The notes under the pieces were generated by a model. It searched no databases and was not told the origin of the DNA. It saw only the letters and a list, made by a program, of their open reading frames with translations. A stretch of DNA of 64,000 nt from DSCS01 sp035391585 (GTDB lineage: Bacteria > Macinerneyibacteriota > Macinerneyibacteria > Macinerneyibacteriales > DSCS01). Of this stretch, positions 38,733 through 47,189 are shown one piece after another. Location of the stretch: NCBI GenBank assembly GCA_964574875.1, contig CAZNOX010000003.1:59271-123270 (forward strand). The letters are read 5' to 3'. The stretch's first letter is position 1; every line of letters begins with the position of its first letter. A program made the translations under genes and the position numbers.

Positions 38733-39465
38733 AATATTGAAAAAAAGAGTCCTCAAAGCAGAGCGGCTGAAGAAGATCTACAACAAAAGGCCTGTTGTCT
38801 CCGATGTCACCATCGAAGTGAATTCCGGTGAGGTCGTGGGCCTTCTCGGCCCCAACGGAGCGGGAAAGACCACCTCTTTTTATATGATCGTGGGGATCAT
38901 CAAGCCTGATGCCGGGACCATTCACATCGACGGAGAGGAATTCACCGGCGAGGCCATGTATCTGCGCTGCCGGAAAGGGATCAGCTATCTTCCCCAGGAA
39001 GCATCGATCTTCAGGGACATGACCGTGGAAGAGAATCTCGATGCCATCCTGGAGACGGTCACATCAGACACTGACCTGATCACCCGGGAGAGGGAATCCC
39101 TCCTCAAGCGCTTTAAGATCGGTCATGTGCGCGGGAGCAAAGGGTATATGCTTTCCGGGGGAGAACGGCGCCGCGTGGAGATCGCCCGTGCCCTGATCAC
39201 CCGCCCTTCGTTTCTCCTGCTGGATGAACCTTTTGCAGGGATCGACCCTATTGCCGTGGGGGAGATCCAGGACCTGATCAATGACCTGAGGGCGTCGGGG
39301 CTGGGGATCCTCATCACGGATCATAATGTCAGAGAGACATTGAGTATCACGGACAGATCCTATATCCTGAGCCAGGGGCGGATCCTCGTGTCGGGGACTC
39401 CCGGTGAACTCATCGAGAATGAGACAGCCAAAAAGATCTATCTGGGAGAAAAATTCAGGTTATGA
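38719..39465 (+). CDS. lptB: LPS-export ABC ATPase LptB
   Basis: A 248-aa ATPase. Walker A is GLLGPNGAGKTTSFYM (about residue 44), the Q-loop is YLPQEASIFRDMTVEENL, the signature LSGGERRRVEIARALITRP and Walker B FLLLDEPFAGIDPIAV; these are classic LptB. It powers LPS extraction with LptFG, which are not in the window. rpoN follows in ATGA overlap, an order conserved in many diderms. Confidence 0.96.
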   Translation: MSESKILKKRVLKAERLKKIYNKRPVVSDVTIEVNSGEVVGLLGPNGAGKTTSFYMIVGIIKPDAGTIHIDGEEFTGEAMYLRCRKGISYLPQEASIFRDMTVEENLDAILETVTSDTDLITRERESLLKRFKIGHVRGSKGYMLSGGERRRVEIARALITRPSFLLLDEPFAGIDPIAVGEIQDLINDLRASGLGILITDHNVRETLSITDRSYILSQGRILVSGTPGELIENETAKKIYLGEKFRL

Positions 39466-40823
39466 AAAATGAGCTCTCCCTCCAGCAGAAGCAGCAGCTG
39501 AGCCTGACTGTCATGCAGAAGATCAGCCTGGAGCTGCTCAACAGGAACCAGATCGAACTTCAGGAGTATCTCAAAGAGGAGGCGTCTCTCAACCCTTTTC
39601 TGGAGCCTGTCCCTGTCCAGGATGAGGTTTCTCTTTCTGAAGATGAGGAGCGGTCCAGCGGATTCGACGAAAACTGGGACATCTATGCCGGAAGCGCCTC
39701 TTCTCACCTGCCTCGTGATTTCAATCGGGATGACCTCATGGAAAGTCTCTCCCGCCCGGAAGAGTGGACAGAATCCCTTCAGAGGGACATCCGGCTCTCG
39801 AGGATCTCTGAAGATAAAAAGACTCTTTTGACCGATATTCTTGATCATTTGGATGAAAACGGTTTCCTTGCTTCTCCGTCGGATCTCATGGCAAAACACG
39901 CCCTGAACGAAGAGAGCTTCGAGGAGGCCCTCGCCCTCTTTTTCCTTTTGGCCCCACCCGGTGTGGGCGCCCGGACACTGGAAGAGTCTTTCCGGCTGCA
40001 GCTTCATGCCCGGGGGCTGGACGACCCTCTTCTGGAAAAGATCGTCACGGAGAAGAGCGATGCCGTCCGCCGCAAGGATTTTCATGAGGCCCTGGACGGA
40101 TATGACCTTGACCCGGGAGAAGCCCGTCGTGTGGAGCGGATCCTGAGCTCTCTTTTGCCTCGTCCGCTTCCCGAGGAGGACCTCCCCGCCACAGCGGTTC
40201 TTCCCGACCTTTTCATCTCACGGAGAGAGGGGGAGTTCAGGGCAGACGTGAGCGACAAATACCTGGCGTATTTTACCATCAACCCCCGGTATGTGGAGAT
40301 GATGCGCTCACCGGACATGGGCACGGATGAGAAAGCATTCCTGAAAAAATATTATCAGAACTACCTCATGATCAAAACAGCCCTTGACCGGCGCAGGGAG
40401 ACCCTTCAGAAGCTGGGAGAAGCACTCATCCAAAAGCAGCGGCCCTTTTTTGAGAAAGGCTTTTCCCACCTGAGGCCTCTCACCCAGGCTGAAGCTGCCG
40501 AGGTCATGGATGTCCATCCCTCCACGGTTAGCCGTGCAGTGAGAGACAAATTTGTCCAGACAGAATTCGGGCTCTTCCCGCTGGGGATCTTTTTTACAGG
40601 GGTCACCGGGACAGTCTCTTCCACTCATGGAGAACAGGTCTCCAGGACACTCATCCTCAAAGCCATGAAAGAGATGGTGGACCGGGAAGATAAAAGTGAT
40701 CCTCTCACCGACGAAGAGATCGCAGGAGAGCTGGAGAAGAAAGGATATCAGGTCAGCCGCAGAGCTGTGAACAAATACCGGGGGATGATCGGCATCCCTT
40801 CCAGAAAGGAGCGGAGACTATGA
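39462..40823 (+). CDS. rpoN: RNA polymerase sigma-54 factor
   Basis: A 453-aa alternative sigma factor. The N-terminal activator region is Gln/Leu-rich (LQQKQQLSLTVMQKISLELLNRNQIELQEYLKEEASLNPFLE). The core and DNA-binding part has RPLTQAEAAEVMDVHPSTVSRAVRDKFVQTEFGLFPLGIFF, and the RpoN box near the C-terminus reads SRRAVNKYRGMIGIPS (consensus ARRTVAKYRE). It is coupled to lptB and lpdA by 4-nt overlaps. The -24/-12 site at 27911 is a likely target. No activator gene is in the window. Confidence 0.95.
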   Translation: MKNELSLQQKQQLSLTVMQKISLELLNRNQIELQEYLKEEASLNPFLEPVPVQDEVSLSEDEERSSGFDENWDIYAGSASSHLPRDFNRDDLMESLSRPEEWTESLQRDIRLSRISEDKKTLLTDILDHLDENGFLASPSDLMAKHALNEESFEEALALFFLLAPPGVGARTLEESFRLQLHARGLDDPLLEKIVTEKSDAVRRKDFHEALDGYDLDPGEARRVERILSSLLPRPLPEEDLPATAVLPDLFISRREGEFRADVSDKYLAYFTINPRYVEMMRSPDMGTDEKAFLKKYYQNYLMIKTALDRRRETLQKLGEALIQKQRPFFEKGFSHLRPLTQAEAAEVMDVHPSTVSRAVRDKFVQTEFGLFPLGIFFTGVTGTVSSTHGEQVSRTLILKAMKEMVDREDKSDPLTDEEIAGELEKKGYQVSRRAVNKYRGMIGIPSRKERRL

Positions 40824-42142
40824 AAGATATAATGATCATCGGTGCAGGCCCGGGGGGATATGTCGCGGCCATCAGGGCGGCCCAGCTGGGCCTGGATGTG
40901 GCTGTGGTGGAAAAGGGCCGTGTGGGAGGGACATGCCTTAATGTGGGGTGCATCCCCACCAAGACCTATGTGGCCATGGCTGAACTCTATGCAAAGATGC
41001 AGGACGCCTCTCATTTCGGGATCCAGGTCGACGGGACTCTTTCCATTGATCATCGGAGGATGGTGGAGAGAAAAAACGAGGTGGTGGATCAGCTGGTGAG
41101 GGGGATCGAAAAGATCTTCCAGAAAAGGAAGATCGAGATCATCCCCGGGGAAGGGCGGCTTTCCGGACCCGATACGGTCCATGTGGACGGGAAGAGCTAC
41201 ACGGCCAGGCATATCATCCTGGCAACGGGATCAGAACCGGTCATCCCTGACGGTCTGAACGTTCCCGGATTTACCCTGGACAGCACCGCTCTTCTGGACA
41301 GAACGGAACCGCTTTCGTCTCTGGCGGTGATCGGAGGGGGTGTGGTCGGTGTGGAGTTTGCCAGTATATGGGCCCATCTGGGGACGAAAGTCTCATTGAT
41401 CGAGATGCAGCCCTCTCTCCTCCCCACACTGGATAAGAAGATCGGGACACGCCTCAAGTCCATCCTGAAGAAAAAGGGTGTGGATGTCTACACCTCCCGC
41501 AAAGCGGATCATGTGAAGCCGGGGGAGATCACCCTTGATGACGGGACTGTGATCCAGGCGGAAAAAATGCTTGTGGCCATCGGCCGGCGGCCGGTCCTCA
41601 GGGGGATCGATACCGAACAGCTGGGGATCAGGACCGAACGGGGGTTCATCTCCGTCTCCGAGAGCATGGAGACCTCCCTGAAAGGGGTTTATGCCATCGG
41701 TGATCTTCTTGCGTCTCCCCAACTGGCCCATGTGGCCTCAAAAGAGGGGATCGTGGCTGTTGAGAATATTGCAGGACACAAGAGCCGGGTCAACTATGAT
41801 GCTGTTCCCTGGGCTGTCTTCACCCATCCCGAGATCGCTGTCGTGGGGGCATCCGAAGGAGCCCGCGAGGGCAAATTTCCCTTTTCAGCCAACGGCAAAG
41901 CCCTGGGATCAGGCGAGGCCGAGGGTTATGTCCGTATTGTCGCTGATGAAGAGGGAAAGGTGACGGGGATGGAGATCATGGGGCCCCATGCCTCTGATCT
42001 CATCCATGAAGGCGCTCTGGCTGTGGAAAACGGCCTCTCACTGGAGGAGGTGGCTGAAACCATCCACGCTCATCCCACGCTGAGTGAAGCTGTGGCTGAA
42101 GCCGCAGAGGGAGCTCTTTCAAGGGCGATCCACCTGGCTTAA
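40820..42142 (+). CDS. lpdA: Dihydrolipoyl dehydrogenase
   Basis: A 440-aa FAD/NAD enzyme. MKDIMIIGAGPGGYVAAIRAAQLGLDVAVVEKG is the FAD fold, GGTCLNVGCIPTK has the redox cysteine pair, LAVIGGGVVGVEFASIWAHLGTKVSLIE the NAD fold and HAHPTLSEAVAEAA the C-terminal His-Glu pair. It re-oxidises lipoamide in 2-oxoacid dehydrogenases or the glycine cleavage system; none of these partners is in the window. Its position between rpoN and hpf is unusual. Length is slightly below the 460-475 aa norm. Confidence 0.93.
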   Translation: MKDIMIIGAGPGGYVAAIRAAQLGLDVAVVEKGRVGGTCLNVGCIPTKTYVAMAELYAKMQDASHFGIQVDGTLSIDHRRMVERKNEVVDQLVRGIEKIFQKRKIEIIPGEGRLSGPDTVHVDGKSYTARHIILATGSEPVIPDGLNVPGFTLDSTALLDRTEPLSSLAVIGGGVVGVEFASIWAHLGTKVSLIEMQPSLLPTLDKKIGTRLKSILKKKGVDVYTSRKADHVKPGEITLDDGTVIQAEKMLVAIGRRPVLRGIDTEQLGIRTERGFISVSESMETSLKGVYAIGDLLASPQLAHVASKEGIVAVENIAGHKSRVNYDAVPWAVFTHPEIAVVGASEGAREGKFPFSANGKALGSGEAEGYVRIVADEEGKVTGMEIMGPHASDLIHEGALAVENGLSLEEVAETIHAHPTLSEAVAEAAEGALSRAIHLA

Positions 42143-42150
42143 ATATCCCG

Positions 42151-42179
42151 TTGCCAGAAAATGGGGGCGGGTGTATAAT
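42151..42179 (+). promoter_or_regulatory. Promoter of hpf-hprK-PTS operon
   Basis: TTGCCA (42151-42156), 17 bp, TATAAT (42174-42179). The leader is about 68 nt and holds a stem and a short reading frame. Confidence 0.65.
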
Positions 42180-42188
42180 TCAGGATAA

Positions 42189-42216
42189 GGGCCTGCGCGA
42201 CGGTTTTACCAGGCCC
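42189..42216 (+). promoter_or_regulatory. 5' hairpin in the hpf leader
   Basis: GGGCCT (42189-42194) pairs with AGGCCC (42211-42216) over a 16-nt loop, right at the 5' end of the predicted mRNA. It may protect the mRNA end or regulate translation. Confidence 0.35.
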
Positions 42217-42227
42217 GGGAGAGTGAA

Positions 42228-42263
42228 ATGCTCGATGAACGAAAGGAGGCCTTATGGCTGTAA
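42228..42263 (+). CDS. Possible leader peptide upstream of hpf
   Basis: A short frame ATG 42228 to TAA 42263, peptide MLDERKEALWL, preceded by GGGAGAG at 4 nt. It runs over the hpf ribosome site and past the hpf ATG (42254), so its translation would affect hpf. It could also be chance. Confidence 0.25.
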   Translation: MLDERKEALWL

Positions 42264-42796
42264 AGATGAATGTGACCGGGAAAAACATTAAAGTGACCAA
42301 TGCTATTAAGGAGTACCTGGAGGAAAAGATCACCAAACTGGAGCATTTTAACGATCATATCCTGTCGGCCAATGTGATCCTCAGTGTGGAGAAGCTGCGG
42401 CATATCGGGGAAGTCACTTTGCAGACAGCGGGGAGCACGCTTCACGTCTCTGAAGAGACAGACGACCTCTATAAATCCATCGATGCCTGTATGGATATCC
42501 TGGCTCGAAAGCTGAAAAAGATCAAAGATAAAAGTGTGGACAGAAAGCGCAACGGAGAATCCCTGGGCGAGATCGCCGAGAGTGCCCTTGTCGAGGGCGT
42601 GGAGATCCCCTCCGGGCAACATGTGGTCCAGGTGGACCGTTATGTCAAAAAGCCCCTCTCCGTGGATGAAGCTGTCCTGGAGCTGGATCTCCTGGACAAT
42701 GATTTTCTCGTGTTTTTCAATGAGGCCCGGAAGAGGGTCAATGTCATCTACCGGCGAAAGGACGGAAATTTCGGATTGATCGATCCCAAATTCTGA
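42254..42796 (+). CDS. hpf: Ribosome hibernation promoting factor, long form
   Basis: A 180-aa protein. The N-domain (VKMNVTGKNIKVTNAIKEYLEEKITKLEHFND...) binds the decoding site of idle 30S subunits; the C-domain (VVQVDRYVKKPLSVDEAVLELDLLDNDFLVFFNEARKRVNVIYRRKDGNFGLIDP) dimerises to make 100S ribosomes. Both are present, so this is long HPF. Strong ribosome site AAAGGAGG. hprK follows after 2 nt. hpf downstream of rpoN is a conserved order in diderms, though here lpdA intervenes. Confidence 0.94.
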   Translation: MAVKMNVTGKNIKVTNAIKEYLEEKITKLEHFNDHILSANVILSVEKLRHIGEVTLQTAGSTLHVSEETDDLYKSIDACMDILARKLKKIKDKSVDRKRNGESLGEIAESALVEGVEIPSGQHVVQVDRYVKKPLSVDEAVLELDLLDNDFLVFFNEARKRVNVIYRRKDGNFGLIDPKF

Positions 42797-42798
42797 TC

Positions 42799-43758
42799 AT
42801 GGATAAAAAAGTCACTGTCCGCGACCTCTATCGCGAACTGGAAAAAAATAACCTTCCCTTTGAATTCCGTGGTGAGATGGAGTGGCTGGACCGCTCCATC
42901 TCGTCACCCATCTTTGTCTCTCCGGGGATCGCCCTGGCGGGGTATTGGGACTATTTCCCGGAAGAGAGGCTGATCATCCTGACAAAGCGGGAGGTCGCCT
43001 ATTTCAACTCCCTCACCAGGGAGAAAAAAGAGGAGGTCCTCAACCGTTTTCTCGATGTCAGAGCGCTGGCGTTTATTATCCAGCACAGTGTCCACTGTGA
43101 CGGAGACCTGGAAGACTTTGCCCGCTCTCACGAGATCCCCATTTTCCTCTTTTCCCTCCCCTATCAGGAACTTCAGTTTTCCCTGCTGGATATCCTGGAA
43201 GACCTTTTTGCCCGGGAAACCCTCATGCACGGCTGTTTTGTGGATGTGGCCGAGCAGGGGATCCTGATCATCGGCGAGAGCGGGATCGGAAAGAGCGAAT
43301 GCGCCCTGGAACTGGTCAGGAGGGGATACCGGCTGGTGGCTGACGACAGCATTCTCGTCCGGCGGATCAAAAACAGGCTTTTCGGAGAATCGCGTGAGAT
43401 GGGACGCCACTATATCGAGATCCGGGGGGTGGGGATCATCGACATCAAAGAGCTCTACGGCCTCAAAGCGGTGACAGAGGAGAAAAAGATCGATTGCGTG
43501 GTCAACCTGGTCCTCTTTGATAAGAAGAAGCATTTTGAACGGCTGGGTATCGACAGGGAGCGGTACAGGCTTTTGGGGATCGACCTGCCCATGTATACCG
43601 TCCCTGTGACTCCCGGAAAGAGCATCAGTACCGTCATCGAAGTCATCGCCAAAAACGAGTATGCCAAAAAACGGGGGTATGACACCCCCATGAAGCTGGC
43701 CACATCCATGATCAAACAGATCCGCGGCAAAACACGGCAGAATCATGAAGATCAATGA
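42799..43758 (+). CDS. hprK: HPr kinase/phosphorylase
   Basis: A 319-aa bifunctional enzyme that phosphorylates and dephosphorylates HPr at Ser46. Walker A is GESGIGKSECALEL (about residue 159), followed by GYRLVADDSILVRR, the motif IEIRGVGIIDIKELYG and the C-terminal VPVTPGKSISTVIEVIA, all diagnostic. It starts 2 nt after hpf. The HPr gene 3 kb downstream has the Ser46 target. In Gram-negatives HprK usually tunes PTS activity rather than CcpA. Confidence 0.96.
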   Translation: MDKKVTVRDLYRELEKNNLPFEFRGEMEWLDRSISSPIFVSPGIALAGYWDYFPEERLIILTKREVAYFNSLTREKKEEVLNRFLDVRALAFIIQHSVHCDGDLEDFARSHEIPIFLFSLPYQELQFSLLDILEDLFARETLMHGCFVDVAEQGILIIGESGIGKSECALELVRRGYRLVADDSILVRRIKNRLFGESREMGRHYIEIRGVGIIDIKELYGLKAVTEEKKIDCVVNLVLFDKKKHFERLGIDRERYRLLGIDLPMYTVPVTPGKSISTVIEVIAKNEYAKKRGYDTPMKLATSMIKQIRGKTRQNHEDQ

Positions 43759-44635
43759 GATCCTCCGCGAGCAGATCAAAAACGAGATCCCCCGGAACCG
43801 CTGCTGTCTGGTCACAGCCCTGAAAGTGGCCCTGCGTCTCTATGGCACTCTTCATATCACCGGACGGGGTTTCATGGTGGAGTTCAAAAAAGAAGACCCC
43901 GCTTTGCTGCGCAGGACCATCCGCCTCTTTACTGCGGCTTTCCCCTCATTTAAAGACCTGGAGATCCTCTACGACGATAAAAAATACTGGGTTCAGATCT
44001 ACGGCCCCCGCTCTGTCTGGCAGGAGCTGAACCTCTTCTCGGAAGAAGAGGGCTTTTTACCGGATGTCTCTGTGACACAGGAGTGCTGCCTCATGCAGCT
44101 TGTCCGGGAAGTGGTCCTTTATAAAGGATATCTGGTGAATTTCGAAGAGGGGTACCAGCTTGAGATCCGGGAGCCGGGGCCCTTTACCGGGGTCCTCTTG
44201 GCGACCCTTAAAAAATGGAAGATCAAGCATTACAGCTATCCCGGGCGTCTTCTCATCAAAGGCGGGGACCATCTCTTCGCTTTTCTGGACCGGCTGAACG
44301 GCCGGGAGACGGTGGACCGGCTGACCCGTTACCGTGCATTCAAAAAAGACAAGGACCAGACGGTGCGCCTGACAAATTACAGCATGGCGAACCTGAACCG
44401 TCAGGTGGACGGTTATGAGAAGATCCGTCTTCTCCTGGAGGAGATCAGAAAGGGGCCGGGCCTGGAATCCCTTCCCGCCCCCTTGAGGGAGATCGCCTGG
44501 CTTCGGCTGGAGAATCCGGGAGCCACTCTTTCTGAGCTGGGGAGGATGGCGCGTCCTCCGCTCACCAAGGGAGGGGTCTCCTCACGGCTCCGACGGATCG
44601 CTGCGCTTTTCGGACAATGGAAGGAGGAGTCATGA
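43745..44635 (+). CDS. whiA: WhiA-like DNA-binding protein
   Basis: A 296-aa protein. The N-terminal part (IKNEIPRNRCCLVTALKVALRLYGTLHITGRGFMVEF) is the LAGLIDADG-like WhiA domain; the C-terminal part has NYSMANLNRQVDGYEKIRLLLE and then APLREIAWLRLENPGATLSELGRMARPPLTKGGVSSRLRRI, the helix-turn-helix of WhiA. WhiA is a sporulation or cell-division regulator in Gram-positives and is rare in diderms. It overlaps hprK by 14 nt and the PTS IIA gene by 4 nt. In many diderms rapZ sits at this place. Confidence 0.82.
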   Translation: MKINEILREQIKNEIPRNRCCLVTALKVALRLYGTLHITGRGFMVEFKKEDPALLRRTIRLFTAAFPSFKDLEILYDDKKYWVQIYGPRSVWQELNLFSEEEGFLPDVSVTQECCLMQLVREVVLYKGYLVNFEEGYQLEIREPGPFTGVLLATLKKWKIKHYSYPGRLLIKGGDHLFAFLDRLNGRETVDRLTRYRAFKKDKDQTVRLTNYSMANLNRQVDGYEKIRLLLEEIRKGPGLESLPAPLREIAWLRLENPGATLSELGRMARPPLTKGGVSSRLRRIAALFGQWKEES

Positions 44636-45039
44636 TTCTTGCTTTGGTGATGACGCATGGGGACCTGGGGAGGTCGTTGCTTTCCACTGCAGAGATGATC
44701 ATGGGGGAAATGGACGGTTTCCATCTCTTTGCTTTTCACTCAGGGGACTCCATCGATCTTTATCGTGAAAAGGTCCGTCATTTCATCGAGGACCATGATC
44801 AGGATGACATCTTTATCTTTACGGATATCTACGGAGGGAGCTGCGCCAATACAGCCATGCGTTACATGGACCGTCCCCGCATCCGGGCTTACGCCGGAGT
44901 GAACCTTCCCATGATCATCGCGTTTCATACGGCAAAGTTGACATTGCAACCCGAGGCGATTCGGGATATGATAGGAAAAGAAGGTGTACGGTCCATTGTG
45001 GACATGAAGAAAGAGTGGCAAGGACGAAGAGAGGGATGA
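44632..45039 (+). CDS. PTS mannose-type EIIA
   Basis: A 135-aa soluble domain. MILALVMTHGDLGRSLLSTAEMIMG gives the phosphohistidine (His in MTHGDLG), and FIFTDIYGGSCANTAMRYM is the second signature. It takes phosphate from HPr and gives it to IIB. ATG 44632 follows AAGGAGGAG and overlaps the whiA stop. IIB follows after 1 nt. Confidence 0.9.
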   Translation: MILALVMTHGDLGRSLLSTAEMIMGEMDGFHLFAFHSGDSIDLYREKVRHFIEDHDQDDIFIFTDIYGGSCANTAMRYMDRPRIRAYAGVNLPMIIAFHTAKLTLQPEAIRDMIGKEGVRSIVDMKKEWQGRREG

Positions 45040-45040
45040 C

Positions 45041-45514
45041 ATGATCCTATTGTTTCGGGTGGATGACAGGCTGGTTCACGGCCAGGTGGCCGTGGGATGG
45101 AAGAATGCTCTGGATGCCAACCATCTTCTGGTCATCGATGATGATGTGGCAGCCAATGATTTTGACCGGACACTCATGGAGATGAGTGTCCCCTATGACC
45201 TGCGTCTGAATATCATGGATGAGAAGGAAGCGGTTCAAAAAATGCCTTCGCTGGCCCGGGACAGCCGGTTGAGAAGCATCGTCCTTGTGAGAAATCCGGA
45301 TGTGGTGGAACACCTCACCAGAAACGGTGTCCGGATCGAGGAACTCAATATCGGAGGGATGCGCTTCTCTCCGGGCAAATCCCAGGTGACTCGTGCTGTC
45401 TATCTGGACTGTGACGATGTGGACAAAATCAAAGAGCTTGCCCGGAGAGGGATCAAAATCGAAGGACGGATCGTCCCCACCGATAAAAAAAGCGACTTTT
45501 TGCAGTTGTTATGA
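45041..45514 (+). CDS. PTS mannose-type EIIB
   Basis: A 157-aa domain with FRVDDRLVHGQVAVGWKNAL, where the His in LVHGQV is phosphorylated, and VIDDDVAANDFDRTLMEMSVP. Full length for the family. The stop overlaps IIC as ATGA. Confidence 0.92.
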   Translation: MILLFRVDDRLVHGQVAVGWKNALDANHLLVIDDDVAANDFDRTLMEMSVPYDLRLNIMDEKEAVQKMPSLARDSRLRSIVLVRNPDVVEHLTRNGVRIEELNIGGMRFSPGKSQVTRAVYLDCDDVDKIKELARRGIKIEGRIVPTDKKSDFLQLL

Positions 45515-46203
45515 CCCTTTATCTTCTCTCCACGCTTCTGGCGTCCATCCTCATCCTTGATGTGACCTATGTCGGGCAGTTTATGCTTTCAGAACCCATC
45601 TTTATGCTTCCTCTCCTGGGACTCATCAGCGGGCAGCCCCGGGAGGGGATCCTGGCGGGGATGAACCTGGAGTTTGTCTTTTTAGGACGTCTGGCTGTGG
45701 GGGCCTCGATTCCGCCGTCAGCGGGATTCGCCGCGGCGGTCTTCTGGGGAGCCGTTCTCTTGAACCGGGGCGGTGCAGAGTGGTATCTTCCTGCTCTCTT
45801 CTTTCCCTCTCTTCTTGCAGGCTACTGGGGACGCGAGATCGATCATCTCTTCAGGAAGGCCCATAACGGGTTGTCGGAATCGGCCTTCCGCTCTTTTTCC
45901 CGGAGTGGCCGCTATTCACGGTTTTCCCGGTTCGGGGCTGTATCGCTTCTTCTTTTTGTCCTGGCCAACTGGGCCAGCATCCTTCTCTTGTCCTGGGGGA
46001 TCCATAAAGGGACTCTTCTGCTCTCGTCCTTCTGGGGCGACTCTTTTCACGGAGGGTATGTGGCTATGATCTGGAAAGGATTGCCGGTGATGGGCGTCCT
46101 CTTTCTCCTGGACAGGTTTCATGACAAAAAGAACAACGGTTATCTCCTGGGGGGAATGGCCGGGGGCTTGCTTCTGGGAGGGGTGTTATGGGCTTTATTA
46201 TGA
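45511..46203 (+). CDS. PTS mannose-type EIIC (reduced)
   Basis: A 230-aa membrane protein, with LLGLISGQPREGILAGMNLEFVFLGRLAVGASIPPSAGFAAAVFWG the EIIC core. It has about six hydrophobic segments. The length is below the usual 260 aa. No ribosome site is seen, so translation depends on coupling to IIB. Together with IID it would form the sugar channel, though in related diderms such complexes act mainly in regulation. Confidence 0.85.
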   Translation: MTLYLLSTLLASILILDVTYVGQFMLSEPIFMLPLLGLISGQPREGILAGMNLEFVFLGRLAVGASIPPSAGFAAAVFWGAVLLNRGGAEWYLPALFFPSLLAGYWGREIDHLFRKAHNGLSESAFRSFSRSGRYSRFSRFGAVSLLLFVLANWASILLLSWGIHKGTLLLSSFWGDSFHGGYVAMIWKGLPVMGVLFLLDRFHDKKNNGYLLGGMAGGLLLGGVLWALL

Positions 46204-46922
46204 CCTTCATCCGCACCTTTTTCATCCAGGCGCTCTGGAACTACGACAAGATGATGAACAGCGGGTTCTTTTTTGCACTCAAACCCCGTCTGGAGAAGTT
46301 CGCGGGGATTCAGAGAGAAAGAGAAGTCCGCAGGTTCAACACCTACTTCAATACTCACCCGTTCATGGCGTCCTTCATCATCGGGGCGGTGATGCGCCTG
46401 GAAGAAGAGTATTATGAGACAGGAAACGAGGAGCTGGCCACAGAGATCGAAAATATCAAACTGAAACTCATGGGCCCCCTGGCGGCTCTCGGGGACTCTC
46501 TTTTCTGGGGCGGGCTAAAACCCTTTTTTATTCTCTGTTCTGTCTTTTTTCTCTTTTTTGCCCCGTCTCTTTCCTGGGCGCTCACAGGGCTTTTTCTCTA
46601 TTGGAGCGGCTACAATACCATCCATCTCTCTTTCCGGTACCGGGGACTCACCGTGGGATACCGTTACGGACGGTCCCTGATCGTTTTTCTGAAAAAGCTT
46701 GAGATCCAGAAAAAAGTGGATTTTTTAAGACGGACTGCTATAATTCTGCTGGGTGTATTTTGGGGATTGGGTATCACTTGGCTCTTTTCCGAAGGTTTGG
46801 AATACGGATGGCCTTTTCTTCTCTCTTCTCTGTTCATAATTCTTCTTGTGCGGAGGATGCCCAATATTCTCATCGTGGGGCTGACAATGATCATTTTACT
46901 TCTGGGGGGACGACTATGCTGA
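46188..46922 (+). CDS. PTS mannose-type EIID (reduced)
   Basis: A 244-aa protein. FIQALWNYDKMMNSGFFFALKPRLEKF, FNTHPFMASFIIGAVMRLEE and LMGPLAALGDSLFWGGLKPFFI are the conserved EIID stretches; membrane segments lie in the C-terminal half. It is shorter than usual (about 280 aa). It overlaps IIC by 16 nt with its own GGGAGGGG ribosome site, and HPr by 7 nt. Confidence 0.87.
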   Translation: MGFIMTFIRTFFIQALWNYDKMMNSGFFFALKPRLEKFAGIQREREVRRFNTYFNTHPFMASFIIGAVMRLEEEYYETGNEELATEIENIKLKLMGPLAALGDSLFWGGLKPFFILCSVFFLFFAPSLSWALTGLFLYWSGYNTIHLSFRYRGLTVGYRYGRSLIVFLKKLEIQKKVDFLRRTAIILLGVFWGLGITWLFSEGLEYGWPFLLSSLFIILLVRRMPNILIVGLTMIILLLGGRLC

Positions 46923-47185
46923 AAAAAGAGGTCGAGATCATCAACAAATTGGGCCTTCATGCCCGTGCTGCGGCTCTTCTGGTCCAGGAGGCCACAAAGT
47001 TCGAGTCAGAGATCTTCATCGAATACAAAAACCAGGATGTCAACGCAAAGAGCATCCTGGGTGTCATGATGCTGGCCGCGTCCCAGGGCAATGTCATCAC
47101 GCTGCGAGTCAGCGGTGATGACGAGGATGAAGCCCTGGAGGCCATCGAAGCCCTCATCAACGATAAATTCGGGGAAGGAGAGTAA
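46916..47185 (+). CDS. ptsH: Phosphocarrier protein HPr
   Basis: An 89-aa protein. LGLHARAAALL has the EI-dependent His15, and VNAKSILGVMML has Ser46, the HprK site, both at their exact usual numbers. It passes phosphate from EI to EIIA and senses energy state via HprK. ATG 46916 follows GGGGGGACG and overlaps the IID gene. EI follows after 4 nt. Confidence 0.96.
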   Translation: MLKKEVEIINKLGLHARAAALLVQEATKFESEIFIEYKNQDVNAKSILGVMMLAASQGNVITLRVSGDDEDEALEAIEALINDKFGEGE

Positions 47186-47189
47186 TGTT

